Source: Bacteroidia bacterium | GTDB taxonomy: Bacteria > Bacteroidota > Bacteroidia > Flavobacteriales_D > Sanyastnellaceae | Reading direction: 5' to 3' | Assembly: GCA_030427925.1 (NCBI GenBank) | Contig: JAUICJ010000006.1 | Coordinates: 1 to 64,000 of the forward strand | Length of the DNA stretch: 64,000 bases | Shown here: positions 17,342 through 27,042 of the stretch, piece by piece | Layout: every line of letters starts with the position of its first letter | Position numbering within the stretch: position 1 is the stretch's first letter | Notes under the pieces: generated by a model | Databases searched by the model: none | What the model was told of the DNA's origin: nothing | What the model saw: only the letters and a program-made list of their open reading frames with translations | Translations under genes and position numbers: made by a program

Positions 17342-18679
17342 ATGTCGCACCTTTCTACCGCACCGTCCCAACTGCTTCGCGTGGCGCTTCCGATTTCCAT
17401 CGGAACGCTGGTGCAGTTCTTCGTGGTCTTGACGGACAATTACTTTTTGTCCTCGGTCAGCGAAGCGGCCATCAACGGAGCGGGCAATGCGGGACTCGTT
17501 TACCTGACCGCGAGCATGCTGGCCATCGGCAGCGCCTCGGGGTTCCAAATCATCATCGCGCGCCGACTTGGCGAACAACAGCCCGAAGCCGCCCGGAGCA
17601 CCTTCCGCACCTCGGTCTTGATCCACCTCGCGCTGGGCTTGGCGCTGGCCGGGCTGATGCACCTGTTGAACGCGACGGGCGTGTTCGGCGGCCTGTTCAA
17701 GAGCGCGGAAGTGCGGGCGGTGTTCGAGCCGTTTTTGGGCATCCGGTCCTGGGGGTTCCCCGTGTTCACGCTGCTGCTCGCATTCAATGCTTACTTCATG
17801 GGGCGGGCCAAAACCTGGCCCCTCCTCATCGTATCGGGAACCACCGCCGTACTCAACATGGTGCTCGACGCGGTGTTCGTGGGTGGATTCGGGGACTGGG
17901 TGGAAACCCAAGGCGCCCTCGGTGCCGCCCGCGCCTCGCTCATTTCGGAGGTGATGGGGCTGGTTGCGGCGGTCCTCGTGTTGCGCAAGGCGGCGCCGGA
18001 GTTCACGTGGAAGGGCGCGTTGTTGCCGGTGGCGGCGATCCGGGCGTGGTGGAAACTCGCGTACCCGTTGATGGGCCAGTTGGGCTTGACCATCGGCACG
18101 TGGACCGGCTTCTTCTTCCTCGTGGAACACGTGGGCGGCATGGAGCTGAAGGTTTCGCATTTGGCTCGGAACATGTTCATGCTGGCCTTTGTGGTCGCAC
18201 AAGGGATGGGCCAAACCACGCGCACCTACGTCAGCGGGCTCATCGGTGAAGGGCGCCAATCCGAACTCCGCGGCGTGCTCCAAACCATCATCGGCTTCAA
18301 CCTCCTCGGCATCCTCCTGCTCACCCACGGCTTCGTGGCCTACCCCCACCGCATCGCTGCGCTGTTCTTTGAGGGCGATCCGGTGGGCGCCGAGGCGTTC
18401 GTGAAGACGCTGCTCGTCATCTTCAGCGCGGTGCTGCTGTATGGGGTCACCTCCATCCTGCTCGCGTCGATCCAGGGCGCAGGGGCGACCCGGGCGGCCT
18501 TCCGCATTGAATTGTTTGCCGTCTTGCTTTACGTGCTGGTGACGTGGGCGATGACGGTTTGGCGCCCGCAACCGGTTTGGGTGATTTGGCGGGTGGAATG
18601 GGCGTACTTCAGCACCATCGGGCTGGGCTCGTGGTGGACGCTGCGGCGCCGAACTTGGATGAACCCGACAACGATTTGA
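17342..18679 (+). CDS. MATE-family efflux transporter, 445 aa
   Basis: An inner-membrane antiporter of the multidrug and toxin extrusion family with about 12 hydrophobic segments in two similar halves. The start is LLRVALPISIGTLVQFFVVL; LGALGAARAS-type loops and GRAKTWPLLIVSGTTAVLNM (mid-protein) match the family's repeated pattern, where the third-helix regions follow an N-x-x-L-D arrangement (VLNMVLDAVFV). The substrate is not predictable. fmt begins 2 bp after its stop, so the two genes are probably cotranscribed. Confidence 0.85.
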   Translation: MSHLSTAPSQLLRVALPISIGTLVQFFVVLTDNYFLSSVSEAAINGAGNAGLVYLTASMLAIGSASGFQIIIARRLGEQQPEAARSTFRTSVLIHLALGLALAGLMHLLNATGVFGGLFKSAEVRAVFEPFLGIRSWGFPVFTLLLAFNAYFMGRAKTWPLLIVSGTTAVLNMVLDAVFVGGFGDWVETQGALGAARASLISEVMGLVAAVLVLRKAAPEFTWKGALLPVAAIRAWWKLAYPLMGQLGLTIGTWTGFFFLVEHVGGMELKVSHLARNMFMLAFVVAQGMGQTTRTYVSGLIGEGRQSELRGVLQTIIGFNLLGILLLTHGFVAYPHRIAALFFEGDPVGAEAFVKTLLVIFSAVLLYGVTSILLASIQGAGATRAAFRIELFAVLLYVLVTWAMTVWRPQPVWVIWRVEWAYFSTIGLGSWWTLRRRTWMNPTTI

Positions 18680-18680
18680 C

Positions 18681-19670
18681 ATGGCCTACCCGACTGCTCC
18701 CCTTGATCGTCCGCTGCGCATCGCTTTTCTCGGAACCCCGGAATTCGCGGCGACGTGTTGCGCCCACCTCATCGACGGGCCGCACGAGGTGGTAGGGTGC
18801 GTGACCGCACCCGATCGTCCGGCAGGGCGCGGGCACAAATTGCAGCCCTCGGCCGTGAAGGAGCTCGCCGTGGAGCACGGCCTTCCGCTGCTGCAGCCGG
18901 AGAAGCTGCGGGCGCCGGAGTTTTTGGAGGCGTTTCGGGCGTGGGAGGCCGATGTGGCGATCGTGGTGGCGTTTCGGATGCTGCCGGAAGTGGTTTGGTC
19001 CATGCCTCCGTACGGGACCATCAACCTGCACGCCTCGCTCCTGCCCCAATTGCGCGGTGCAGCCCCCATCCAACGCGCCATCATGTACGGGCTGAAAACG
19101 ACCGGCGTGACGACCTTCGCCCTGCAACAGGCCATCGACACGGGCGCAGTCCTGCAATCGGCGCGGGTGTCCATCGGGCCCAACGAAACCGCGGGCAGCC
19201 TGCACGACCGCTTGCTCGAGTCCGGGAAGAAATTGCTGGCGAGTACGCTCAATGCGCTGGCGGAGGGGCGCTTGACGCCGACGCCGCAGGAAGCGTTGAT
19301 GCCATCCGACCCGCTGCTCGAGGCGCCGAAGCTGTTCCGGGACGATTGCCGGGTGAATTGGCACGCGACGTGCGACCGGGTGCACGACCACATCCGGGGA
19401 CTGAATCCGTTTCCGACGGCTTGGACGCCCGGGCCGGAGGGGCCCATCAAGTTGCTGAGCGGTCGGCCCATCGTCGGCGGCGACGCCTCCACGCCGGGCA
19501 CGTGGCGCGCTCACGCCGGGGCCGTTCAGGTGCGCTGCCACGACGGGTGGTACGAAATCACGGCATTGAAGCCGCCCGGGAAGCGGTTGCTCTCCGGAGC
19601 GGACTGGCTCAACGGCCACCAAGGCGCCTTGCCCGAGGGCTGGAACGAGGCGATCGCCGATCAGTCGTAA
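18681..19670 (+). CDS. fmt: Methionyl-tRNA formyltransferase, 329 aa
   Basis: It transfers a formyl group from 10-formyl-THF to initiator Met-tRNA. The Rossmann start [12 protein letters not shown], the active-site block [20 protein letters not shown] (Asn-x-His plus the SLLP.LRGA signature) and the Asp of AIDTGAVL are present. The C-terminal OB-like domain includes GLNPFPTAW. Length is typical. Its last 10 bp overlap the convergent mutB gene. FolD, which makes the formyl donor precursor, is encoded elsewhere in the window (61987). Confidence 0.95.
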   Translation: MAYPTAPLDRPLRIAFLGTPEFAATCCAHLIDGPHEVVGCVTAPDRPAGRGHKLQPSAVKELAVEHGLPLLQPEKLRAPEFLEAFRAWEADVAIVVAFRMLPEVVWSMPPYGTINLHASLLPQLRGAAPIQRAIMYGLKTTGVTTFALQQAIDTGAVLQSARVSIGPNETAGSLHDRLLESGKKLLASTLNALAEGRLTPTPQEALMPSDPLLEAPKLFRDDCRVNWHATCDRVHDHIRGLNPFPTAWTPGPEGPIKLLSGRPIVGGDASTPGTWRAHAGAVQVRCHDGWYEITALKPPGKRLLSGADWLNGHQGALPEGWNEAIADQS

Positions 19671-21706
19671 GCGGCGAGCAGCACGCCGAGGATGTCCTTC
19701 GCGGACTCCGTGAGCGGGGTGCCCGGGCCAAAGATGCCCACCACGCCCGCGTCGTACAGCGCGTCGTGGTCGCCCGGAGGAATGACGCCGCCGGCCACCA
19801 CGAGGATGTCGGGGCGGCCGAGCGTTTCGAGCGCGCGGACGAGGCCGGGAACGAGGGTTTTGTGGCCGGCTGCGAGGGTCGAAATGCCCACGACGTGCAC
19901 GTCGTTGTCCACGGCCTGTTGCGCCACTTCCTCGGGGGTGCTGAAGAGCGGGCCGAGGTCGACGTCGAAGCCGAGGTCGGCGAAGGAGGACGCGACGACT
20001 TTCGCCCCGCGGTCGTGGCCGTCTTGGCCCATCTTCGCCACGAGGATGCGCGGGCGGCGGCCCATGCGCTCGGCGAACCGGTCGGTCAGGGCGCGCGTTT
20101 CGGTGAATGCGGATTCGCCTTCCATTTCGCGGGAGAAGATACCGCTGACTTTGCGATCGGCCGGGCGGTAGCGTCCAAAAACGTCTTCGAGGGCGGTGCT
20201 GATTTCGCCGAGGGTGGCGCGGACGCGGGCGGCTGCCACGCTCGCTTCGAGGAGGTTGCCGTCGGTGCGGGCGGCTTCGCGAAGGGCTTCGAGGGCCGCT
20301 TCGACCTGTGCGCCATCGCGGGAGGCGCGGAGGGCGGTGAGGCGGGCGATTTGGTCTGCGCGAACGGCCTCTTGATCGATGGCCAACACGTCGAGGTCGG
20401 CCTGCTCCTCCACCGGGAACAGGTTGACGCCGATGATGCGGTCGGCCCCGCGGTCAATGCGGGCTTGCTTGCGCGCCGCCGCTTCCTCGATGCGCAGCTT
20501 GGGCACCCCCGCTTCGATGGCCTTCGCCATGCCGCCGAGGGATTCGATTTCGTCCATGAGTTCGGTGGCAGCGGCGACCATTTGGGCCGTCAAATCCTCC
20601 ACCACGTGCGATCCCGCCCACGGGTCCACGGTCGCGGTCAACCCCGCCTCCGATTGCAGGAAGAGCTGCGTGTTCCGCGCGATCCGCGCCGAAGCGTCCG
20701 TCGGCAAGGCAATCGCCTCGTCGAGCGAATTCGTGTGCAGGGACTGCGTGCCGCCAAACGCCGCCGACATCGCCTCGATGGCCGTCCGCGCGACGTTGTT
20801 CCAAGGATCCTGAGCGGTCAGCGTCCACCCGCTCGTCTGCGTGTGCGTCCGGAGCGACAAGGACTTCTCGCTGCGCGGCCCAAACGCCTTCATCGCCCGC
20901 GCCCAAAGCAGCCGCGCCGCCCGCATTTTCGCCACCTCCTTCAAGTGCTCCATCCCGTTTGCCCAGAAAAAGCTCAGCCGCGGTGCGAACGCATCCACGT
21001 CCAGCCCCGCCGCAATGCCCGTCCGAACGTATTCGATGCCGTCGGCCAGCGTGTACGCCAGCTCGAGTTCCGGCGTCGCCCCCGCCTCCTGCATGTGGTA
21101 GCCGGAGATGGAAATGCTGTTGAACTTCGGCATGTGGCGGCTCGTGTACCCGAAGATGTCGGCGATGATGCGCATGCTCGGCGTCGGCGGGTAGATGTAC
21201 GTGTTGCGCACCATGAATTCCTTCAGGATGTCGTTTTGGATCGTGCCCTTCAGCGCTTCCGGCTGCACGCCTTGCTCTTCTGCAGCGACGATGTAGAAGG
21301 CCAAAACCGGCAACACCGCCCCATTCATCGTCATGCTGACCGACATCTCCCCGAGCGGAATCCCCTCGAACAGGCGCTTCATGTCCTCCACGCTGTCGAT
21401 GGCCACGCCCGCCATGCCGACGTCGCCGGTCACCCGCGGGTGGTCGCTGTCGTACCCGCGGTGAGTGGCGAGGTCGAAGGCGACGCTGAGGCCCTTTTGG
21501 CCTGCGGCGAGGTTGCGGCGATAGAACGCGTTGCTCTCCTCCGCCGTGGAGAATCCGGCGTACTGCCGAATGGTCCACGGGCTCGTCGTGTACATCGTGG
21601 CGTACGGCCCACCGAGATACGGCGGCGCGCCGGGCCCAAACCGTTCATGCGCCTGTTTCGGCGTATCGATCGCATAATGCGACTGGGGTTCAATCTTCGT
21701 GGCCAT
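19661..21706 (-). CDS. mutB: Methylmalonyl-CoA mutase large (catalytic) subunit, 681 aa
   Basis: It interconverts (R)-methylmalonyl-CoA and succinyl-CoA using adenosylcobalamin (propionate and odd-chain or branched-chain catabolism). The barrel domain opens with [18 protein letters not shown] and carries [20 protein letters not shown] and [19 protein letters not shown]. The C-terminal B12-binding domain has the base-off motif DGHDRG in [14 protein letters not shown]. At 681 residues it is shorter than usual (about 710-730), with the N-terminal arm before the YATMY block reduced to about 35 residues. It starts 3 bp after the mutA stop. Confidence 0.95.
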   Translation of the reverse strand: MATKIEPQSHYAIDTPKQAHERFGPGAPPYLGGPYATMYTTSPWTIRQYAGFSTAEESNAFYRRNLAAGQKGLSVAFDLATHRGYDSDHPRVTGDVGMAGVAIDSVEDMKRLFEGIPLGEMSVSMTMNGAVLPVLAFYIVAAEEQGVQPEALKGTIQNDILKEFMVRNTYIYPPTPSMRIIADIFGYTSRHMPKFNSISISGYHMQEAGATPELELAYTLADGIEYVRTGIAAGLDVDAFAPRLSFFWANGMEHLKEVAKMRAARLLWARAMKAFGPRSEKSLSLRTHTQTSGWTLTAQDPWNNVARTAIEAMSAAFGGTQSLHTNSLDEAIALPTDASARIARNTQLFLQSEAGLTATVDPWAGSHVVEDLTAQMVAAATELMDEIESLGGMAKAIEAGVPKLRIEEAAARKQARIDRGADRIIGVNLFPVEEQADLDVLAIDQEAVRADQIARLTALRASRDGAQVEAALEALREAARTDGNLLEASVAAARVRATLGEISTALEDVFGRYRPADRKVSGIFSREMEGESAFTETRALTDRFAERMGRRPRILVAKMGQDGHDRGAKVVASSFADLGFDVDLGPLFSTPEEVAQQAVDNDVHVVGISTLAAGHKTLVPGLVRALETLGRPDILVVAGGVIPPGDHDALYDAGVVGIFGPGTPLTESAKDILGVLLAAYD

Positions 21707-21709
21707 GGC

Positions 21710-22987
21710 TCAGGCTTCGTGGTCGGGGTAAAAAACGGGGGCGGCGAGGTCGGCGGGCATGGGCGCGTTGCCGCGTTCGACGTCTCGCGGCAGGAACAAT
21801 GACGCCTTCCGTCCTTGCTCCCGCCCAGCGAGGACGCGCTCCTTCCAAATGCCCTCCTCCAACAGCGTAGACCAACCGCCTTCACTAACGTCCGCAACAT
21901 ACTGGTTCCAAGCGCGTTCCACGGCTTGGTTCGTCAAGTACTCGAGGGCGTGGCTGCCCTGCATGGGGTCGAAGGTGAGGTGCAGGCTGGATTCCTCGCG
22001 CAGGAGGTGCTGGATGTTGCGGGCGTACCGGCGCGCCGATTCGGTGGCGTGGGGCTCGCGGAAGTCGTGGGGCAGCGTTTCGATGCCGTCGGCGCCGCCC
22101 AAAACCGACGCGTAGGTCGCGGTCGTGGTGCGGAGGAGGTTGTCCTCGGGCAGGGCGCGCACGAAGTTGCGGGTGCTCGTTCGGGCGTCGATCCAGAGGG
22201 GGCGGATGGCGGCGTGGCGGTGCGTGAGCCATTTGGCCCAAAGCATGCGCAGCGCGCGCAACGCAGCCACCTCCACCAGCACTTCCGACCCGACCGCCCA
22301 CCGCACAGTGCAGCGCGCCACAGCCTGCTCGAACCCGATGCCTTCCTTTTCCAACGCGGCCACGCCGGCATCCAAGCCGCTCAACACGGCGCTCAGCGCA
22401 TCGACGAGCGACGCCCCTGCATCCAACCACGGCGCGGCGTCCGCACCCCACGTAAGCAGCTTCGGATAAGCCGCGCCCCACGCTTCAACGTGGCGGGCGA
22501 GCCGCTCCCCATCGGCCGCGCGGAGCACATCCCGCGAGCACGAGCCCGTGAGCGCCTCCGCCGGCACCTGCCGCTCAACCAAATCCCGCAACAACCCCGT
22601 CGCCTCCGGCCCATCGAGGTGCACGTCGACCATCTCCAAGTGCACGCCCTCGAACAGCGCGTCCAGCCCATGCGCCTGCTGCGCGGCCTCGGAAATCCGC
22701 ACCCCCTGCACGCCGTGCAGGAGCGCTTGCATCAAGGAGGCAGGATCGTCCAGGGTTTGCTGAACTTGCCACGGTTGGCCAGCCTCCGGCGGCGCGATGG
22801 CGCGCTCGGGAAGCCCCACCGGCTGGGCAGCCGGGTCCGTGGGTTCTACCCGAACGGGCACCTGCCAGCCATCCGGGCGTTCTCGCTGTACGTCCGACCA
22901 CGGGCGGCCGCGCAGAGCCTTCTCCGACAAGGCCCGCCAGCGGGCTTCGTTCATCGGTTCGAAATCGTTCCAAGAGGCGTGTTGCAT
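21710..22987 (-). CDS. mutA: Methylmalonyl-CoA mutase small subunit, 425 aa
   Basis: The structural, B12-free partner of MutB in the bacterial heterodimer. Family features are WNDFEPMNEARWRALSEKAL at the start, a barrel with SVLGGADGIETLPHDFRE and RYARNIQHLLREESSLHLTFDPMQGSHALEYLT, and no DxHxxG cobalamin motif. At 425 residues it has lost most of the vestigial C-terminal domain; many homologues are 450-620. It is transcribed ahead of mutB with a 3-bp gap. The -7 box TAACTTCG ends 4 nt before the ATG. Confidence 0.92.
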   Translation of the reverse strand: MQHASWNDFEPMNEARWRALSEKALRGRPWSDVQRERPDGWQVPVRVEPTDPAAQPVGLPERAIAPPEAGQPWQVQQTLDDPASLMQALLHGVQGVRISEAAQQAHGLDALFEGVHLEMVDVHLDGPEATGLLRDLVERQVPAEALTGSCSRDVLRAADGERLARHVEAWGAAYPKLLTWGADAAPWLDAGASLVDALSAVLSGLDAGVAALEKEGIGFEQAVARCTVRWAVGSEVLVEVAALRALRMLWAKWLTHRHAAIRPLWIDARTSTRNFVRALPEDNLLRTTTATYASVLGGADGIETLPHDFREPHATESARRYARNIQHLLREESSLHLTFDPMQGSHALEYLTNQAVERAWNQYVADVSEGGWSTLLEEGIWKERVLAGREQGRKASLFLPRDVERGNAPMPADLAAPVFYPDHEA

Positions 22988-22991
22988 GCAG

Positions 22992-22999
22992 CGAAGTTA
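22992..22999 (-). promoter_or_regulatory. -7 box (TAACTTCG) 4 nt before mutA ATG
   Basis: One mismatch to TAnnTTTG; the spacer CTGC leads directly to the ATG, implying a leaderless mutAB mRNA. Confidence 0.45.
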
Positions 23000-23031
23000 A
23001 GGAGTGCGCCGTGCGAGGCTTCGCACGAAAG

Positions 23032-23059
23032 AAAAAAGCCAGCGCGTAAAGCGCTGGCT
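23032..23059 (-). terminator. Rho-independent terminator of the FISUMP gene
   Basis: AGCCAGCGC / GCGCTGGCT with a 5-nt loop; on the minus strand the stem is followed by TTTTTTC (complement of 23031-23037). It lies about 97 bp after the stop at 23156 and just ahead of the mutA promoter. Confidence 0.8.
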
Positions 23060-23155
23060 TCTCTCTTAGGCTGCAAGTTTCCCTGATCATCGCAGAAAAC
23101 GTGATTGCCACCTTCCTTTCGAATTTGATCATGAATCGACCTCAGCCAACTGAAA

Positions 23156-26100
23156 TCAATCCCGAATGCAGCGAATCATGAATCCCGTGTTGTATTCACT
23201 AGATCCCGAAGTCACTGCGTCGGAGGATGTGAGCTTCATGTGGTTCGCCTCCAATGTCCCTTCATTGCCTGTGTTTGCAACCCAGAAATGGGTTTCATTA
23301 AATGGACTAGAGGGTTCCCATCCATTGTTTCCTTTGTACGGGCTTGGAACTGCGTTGAAGTAATCGATCGTCGATGAACCATTCCAATCAGTTGAAGACT
23401 TGAGGAATGCACCAGCCGTTGATGCTCCTCCGTAGAAGTTCAAAAGTGTCGTCCAGTCGGCTTGGTCAGCCACACTCCAACCGGTTGGGCAAACTCCTGC
23501 CGAACTCTTCACAACATAGTAATTGTACAAGTATCCAACATCACTCGGACCATAGGCTGCATTCGCATTGTTTGTCACCCAAGAATTCGGGATGGCGGTT
23601 CCGTCCGAATAGGAGGAGGTGATCAAGTTTTCATCCATCCAGCACTGCCCACCAATGAGTACCGTGCCATAGGTATGGCCGTTGTACGTCACAGTTGGGA
23701 TGTCACAAGGGGTAGGACCTGAAGAATACGTCCAATTGAACTCATCGGATTCCAAATTGCCGTTTCCAGCTGCATCATTAAACGAACCTGCAGCAATGCT
23801 GATCGTACAGTCGCCGTCAGCATCAGGAGTGAACGTTGCGGAGTACGAAGAGCCAGCCCCTGTGAACGAAGAAATGACACCATTGGTAACCGTCACATCT
23901 TCTGCTGTGAAGTCCGTTGTTGCCTCCGAGGAGGTGAACGTCAAAGTGAGCGACGCATCGCTTGATGAGTCGCCATCAGAGACCTCCGAAGCCGTGATGC
24001 TGATGGCGGGAGGAGTCAAATCGAGGCTGATCCAGAAAAACTGGTCCGCAGCAATGCTGGCGTTCTGAGATTCATCTGAAAACGCGCCTGCAGCAACTTC
24101 GATGGCGCAATAGCCTGGCCCATCAGGCGTAAAGGTCGCTGTGTACGTCGTGCCCGAACCGGTGAATGCCGAAATCGATCCATTCAGCACCGTGATGTCT
24201 GCTGCATCGAAATCTGACGTGCTCTCTGATGCGGTGAACGTCATCGACAACGATGCATCCGGAGATGTTCCACCATCCATGACTTCCGCCGCCTCAATCG
24301 TCATCGTCGGCGGGGTCGCATCGGCTGCGAGGACGCAACGCACGGAAAACCCAGATCGCTTGTTGTAGTTGCCCTGAGCGATGATGTTGAGGTCGGTATA
24401 GAGTACGCGGCTATTGGCATTGCTGACGTCGCTGGCGTGGGGCGAGGAACTCCACCAGTTGCCGCTCGAACCGGCACTGTTGAAGTCTCCATTGGAGGAC
24501 TTGCGCGAGCCGCCCGGTAAACCCGAAAAACCACTGCTATTCGTACCGTCCCATGCGGGGTCTTCCATGGCAGCGGACTTCATCTTGCTCCCTGCGGCAC
24601 CTAAGCCACCCAAGTAAGTGGTCAACGTCGTCCATTCATCGTGTGTGGGCACAGACCAACCCGAGGGGCACAATTTGCCCGTGTTGACCGCATACCAATT
24701 GTACAACCGACCATAGGTCGCCAAATTCGTGGCTTCATTCGCACCGCCTTCGTCATAAATGGTCATCGCTCCATCTGTAGTGTTGGACCACGCCGCATTG
24801 TCCAACCCACTCGGGATGACTGCCTCATCGTTGTAGTTGGTGGACCGCAAGTTCTCCGCAAACCAACATTGTTCGCCAATCAGGACGGTTGCGTAATCAT
24901 AGCCGTCGTAAGTCATGACATCCCCACACGTATTGAATTCCGCAGCCCCGCCAGAGGCGGCCTGCAGCTCCTGGATTAATCCCTCCAAATAAGCAATGGT
25001 ATCCGAAAGGGCGACAATCGCGCGCTCGTTTGTGAAGTACAGGTTCGACGAACCTTCCGTCAAGACGTCGGTGTCGTGGTTGGAGAGGTCGCCGATTTGG
25101 CCATTGATCACGTCCATGACGCTCAGGCTGTCCGCCCACAACGTCGCCGCGACGTTCGCGCCCGAGCCGACCACTAAGCTGTCGTTCAACGTCGTAACAC
25201 CGTCAACAACCAACGTGCTGTTCAACGACGTGGCGCCATCAACATTGAGATCTAGGTCAACGTTAACGTCGTCATGGAAATCGGCTTGTCCGTTAACATC
25301 CAACGTGCTGCTCAACGACGTAGCGCCATCAACGTCCACGTCATCATCGAAATAGGAATATCCGTAAACATTCAACGTGCTGTTCAACGACGTAGCGCCA
25401 TCAACATTGAGAACTAGGTCAACGTTAACGTCGTCATGGAAATCGGCTTGTCCGCTAACATCCAAGGTGCTGTTCAACGACGTAGCGCCATCAACGTACA
25501 AGTCGTCATAGAAAGAGGAATATCCACTAACATCCAACGTGCTGTTGAGCGTCGTAGCGCCATCAACGTCCACGTCATCATCGAAATAGGAATATCCGTA
25601 AACATTCAACGTGCTGTTCAACGACGTAGCGCCATCAACATTGAGATCTAGGTCAACGTTAACGTCGTCATGGAAATCGGCTTGTCCGCTAACATCCAAG
25701 GTGCTGTTCAACGACGTAGCGCCATCAACATTGAGATCTAAGTCAACGTTAACGTTGTTATGGAGATCGGCTTGTCCGCTAACATCCAACGTGCTGTTGA
25801 GCGTCGTAGCACCGTCAACGGTCAATGAATACGCCGCGATGTCATCGAAGGTGACGTCGTCTGTCGTGCCGACAGCTTGACCAATTGAAATCTCTCCTTC
25901 GTCCAGTGTCACGCCTGTTCCCGCGGTGAAAGCATCTTGAGCCCGGGACTCGGTGAAGTACAGGTTGGTGGTGCCTTCAGACAAGGCATCGGTGTCGTGG
26001 TTGCTCAAGCTTGAAACGCGTCCGTTGATGACATCCGTGACCGCGATGCTGTCGGCAAACAACGTTCCGTCAATCACGGCATGGCCGTTGACGGTGAGGC

Positions 26101-26587
26101 TGTCCGTAAAGAGCCCTTTTCCATCCACTTTCAAGAGTCCAGATCCTTCCAAATCCAGAACAACGTCCTCATCTAAAGCGAAGATTGAATCCACATGAAG
26201 CCCCGACTGAAGGGTCAAACTGCCTTGGACAACCCCGTCTTTCATCAAGATCAAACTGTCGGCGGAAAGCGTACCATCCGCTCCGAAAGAGCCCACACCA
26301 AGAATGTCGTACCCGCTGTAATTGACGTCCATTCCTGGGTTGCTGCCATTTTCAAGAATGGTGGACCAACCACTGTTGGCTGCTCCCACGCTGAGGTAGT
26401 AAAGCTCGTTGATTGCATCTTGCAGGTTATTCGCTCTAATCTCTAGATAAGCCCTGTTTCCTTGAAAATTCGTGACCACTACTTGCGGCGGACTCGCATC
26501 AGGTTCGCTTTGTGCTAATCCTTGGACAGACCATCCAATGAGCGTGACCGTTGCAACCACGTGAAGGAGATAAATTATCCGTTTCAT
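23156..26587 (-). CDS. Secreted FISUMP protein on a tail-fibre-like repeat stalk, 1143 aa
   Basis: The signal peptide ends VQGLAQ. Residues about 185-250 and 465-530 carry SNHDTDALSEGTTNLYFT-type motifs typical of phage tail-fibre and similar beta-stalk proteins. Between them (about 252-462) lie nine or so tandem units of 24 or 30 residues (DGATSLNSTLDVSGQADF...). Residues about 547-755 form a FISUMP (Fibrobacter succinogenes major paralogous) domain (CGDVMTYDGYDYATVLIGEQ, CWFAENL, WYAVNTGKLCPSGWSVP). Two bacterial Ig-like domains follow (757-950; ATPPTMTIEAAEV, TPPAISITASEV). A second FISUMP domain (958-1143) ends FMIRCIRD. There is no T9SS sorting domain. The gene looks noticeably more AT-rich than its neighbours. 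Likely an extracellular adhesive or binding protein; the ligand is unknown. Confidence 0.88.
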   Translation of the reverse strand: MKRIIYLLHVVATVTLIGWSVQGLAQSEPDASPPQVVVTNFQGNRAYLEIRANNLQDAINELYYLSVGAANSGWSTILENGSNPGMDVNYSGYDILGVGSFGADGTLSADSLILMKDGVVQGSLTLQSGLHVDSIFALDEDVVLDLEGSGLLKVDGKGLFTDSLTVNGHAVIDGTLFADSIAVTDVINGRVSSLSNHDTDALSEGTTNLYFTESRAQDAFTAGTGVTLDEGEISIGQAVGTTDDVTFDDIAAYSLTVDGATTLNSTLDVSGQADLHNNVNVDLDLNVDGATSLNSTLDVSGQADFHDDVNVDLDLNVDGATSLNSTLNVYGYSYFDDDVDVDGATTLNSTLDVSGYSSFYDDLYVDGATSLNSTLDVSGQADFHDDVNVDLVLNVDGATSLNSTLNVYGYSYFDDDVDVDGATSLSSTLDVNGQADFHDDVNVDLDLNVDGATSLNSTLVVDGVTTLNDSLVVGSGANVAATLWADSLSVMDVINGQIGDLSNHDTDVLTEGSSNLYFTNERAIVALSDTIAYLEGLIQELQAASGGAAEFNTCGDVMTYDGYDYATVLIGEQCWFAENLRSTNYNDEAVIPSGLDNAAWSNTTDGAMTIYDEGGANEATNLATYGRLYNWYAVNTGKLCPSGWSVPTHDEWTTLTTYLGGLGAAGSKMKSAAMEDPAWDGTNSSGFSGLPGGSRKSSNGDFNSAGSSGNWWSSSPHASDVSNANSRVLYTDLNIIAQGNYNKRSGFSVRCVLAADATPPTMTIEAAEVMDGGTSPDASLSMTFTASESTSDFDAADITVLNGSISAFTGSGTTYTATFTPDGPGYCAIEVAAGAFSDESQNASIAADQFFWISLDLTPPAISITASEVSDGDSSSDASLTLTFTSSEATTDFTAEDVTVTNGVISSFTGAGSSYSATFTPDADGDCTISIAAGSFNDAAGNGNLESDEFNWTYSSGPTPCDIPTVTYNGHTYGTVLIGGQCWMDENLITSSYSDGTAIPNSWVTNNANAAYGPSDVGYLYNYYVVKSSAGVCPTGWSVADQADWTTLLNFYGGASTAGAFLKSSTDWNGSSTIDYFNAVPSPYKGNNGWEPSSPFNETHFWVANTGNEGTLEANHMKLTSSDAVTSGSSEYNTGFMIRCIRD
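25200..25830 (-). repeat. Tandem 72/90-bp coding repeats in the FISUMP stalk
   Basis: About nine in-frame units encode DGAT(S/T)LNSTL(D/N)V followed by a short variable part. Units are 24 residues (ending VDVD or LYVD) or 30 residues (ending VNVDLDLNV). Several long stretches are near-identical in nucleotides, for example around 25410-25480 and 25650-25720, which points to recent duplication. Confidence 0.85.
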
Positions 26588-27042
26588 CTGTATGAATGTT
26601 GATAATTCAAAGATAAAATGCCCTATCCAATCGACGAGTAAAACTACTTTTCACAAACTCTCAGAATGAGAATTTGTGGAATTCGTCACACATTTGGTGG
26701 TCTGAATACCCCCCTTGTCATATGACATCACCACCCAAGCTAAACCGATCATAATCAGATACTAACGAATGGAGTTGACGAACCCATCCGAATTTAACCT
26801 GAAATCAACACAGCATTCGAATTCACACATTCTGCCCTTGATTTCACATAATTAATCGACAGAATCCCGACGAACACCTCGCTGAAGCCCCAACTGCAGC
26901 CTCACGAGGGAAATTCGACGAACACAATTTGCCGAACAGATCATATGTTCGGGTAGCCAGATAACCGACAAGCCAGGCTGCCTTGCTTCCAATGCCCACT
27001 CCAGTCGCAAAAGACATGCCTCGAATCAAACAAGATCATGCC
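26588..27042. other. AT-rich intergenic region, no gene seen
   Basis: This 455-bp gap separates the divergent FISUMP gene and csaA. It holds the FISUMP promoter box (26608-26615) and a perfect 12-bp palindrome TGTCATATGACA at 26716-26727. Short open frames in it have no signal, family or repeat pattern that would support coding. It is clearly more AT-rich than the flanking housekeeping DNA. Confidence 0.5.
26608..26615 (-). promoter_or_regulatory. -7 box (TATCTTTG) of the FISUMP gene
   Basis: An exact TAnnTTTG match on the minus strand, 20 nt before the ATG at 26587. Confidence 0.55.

Noticed and set aside
18755-21802. 1015-codon plus-strand frame spanning fmt and mutB
   Set aside because: It runs out of frame through fmt and antisense to mutB; composition is typical of a high-GC shadow frame.
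23011-23026. Short inverted repeat GTGCGA-GGCT-TCGCAC upstream of mutA
   Set aside because: Only 6 bp per arm with no T tract; the neighbouring hairpin at 23032-23059 already explains termination.
25200-25830. Regular 72/90-bp repeats that could look like a CRISPR array
   Set aside because: The repeats are in frame, encode a continuous protein (DGATSLNSTL units), have two unit lengths and lack unique spacers.
26844-27029. 61-codon minus-strand frame in the AT-rich gap
   Set aside because: No family, signal or promoter support; it overlaps the region just before csaA.
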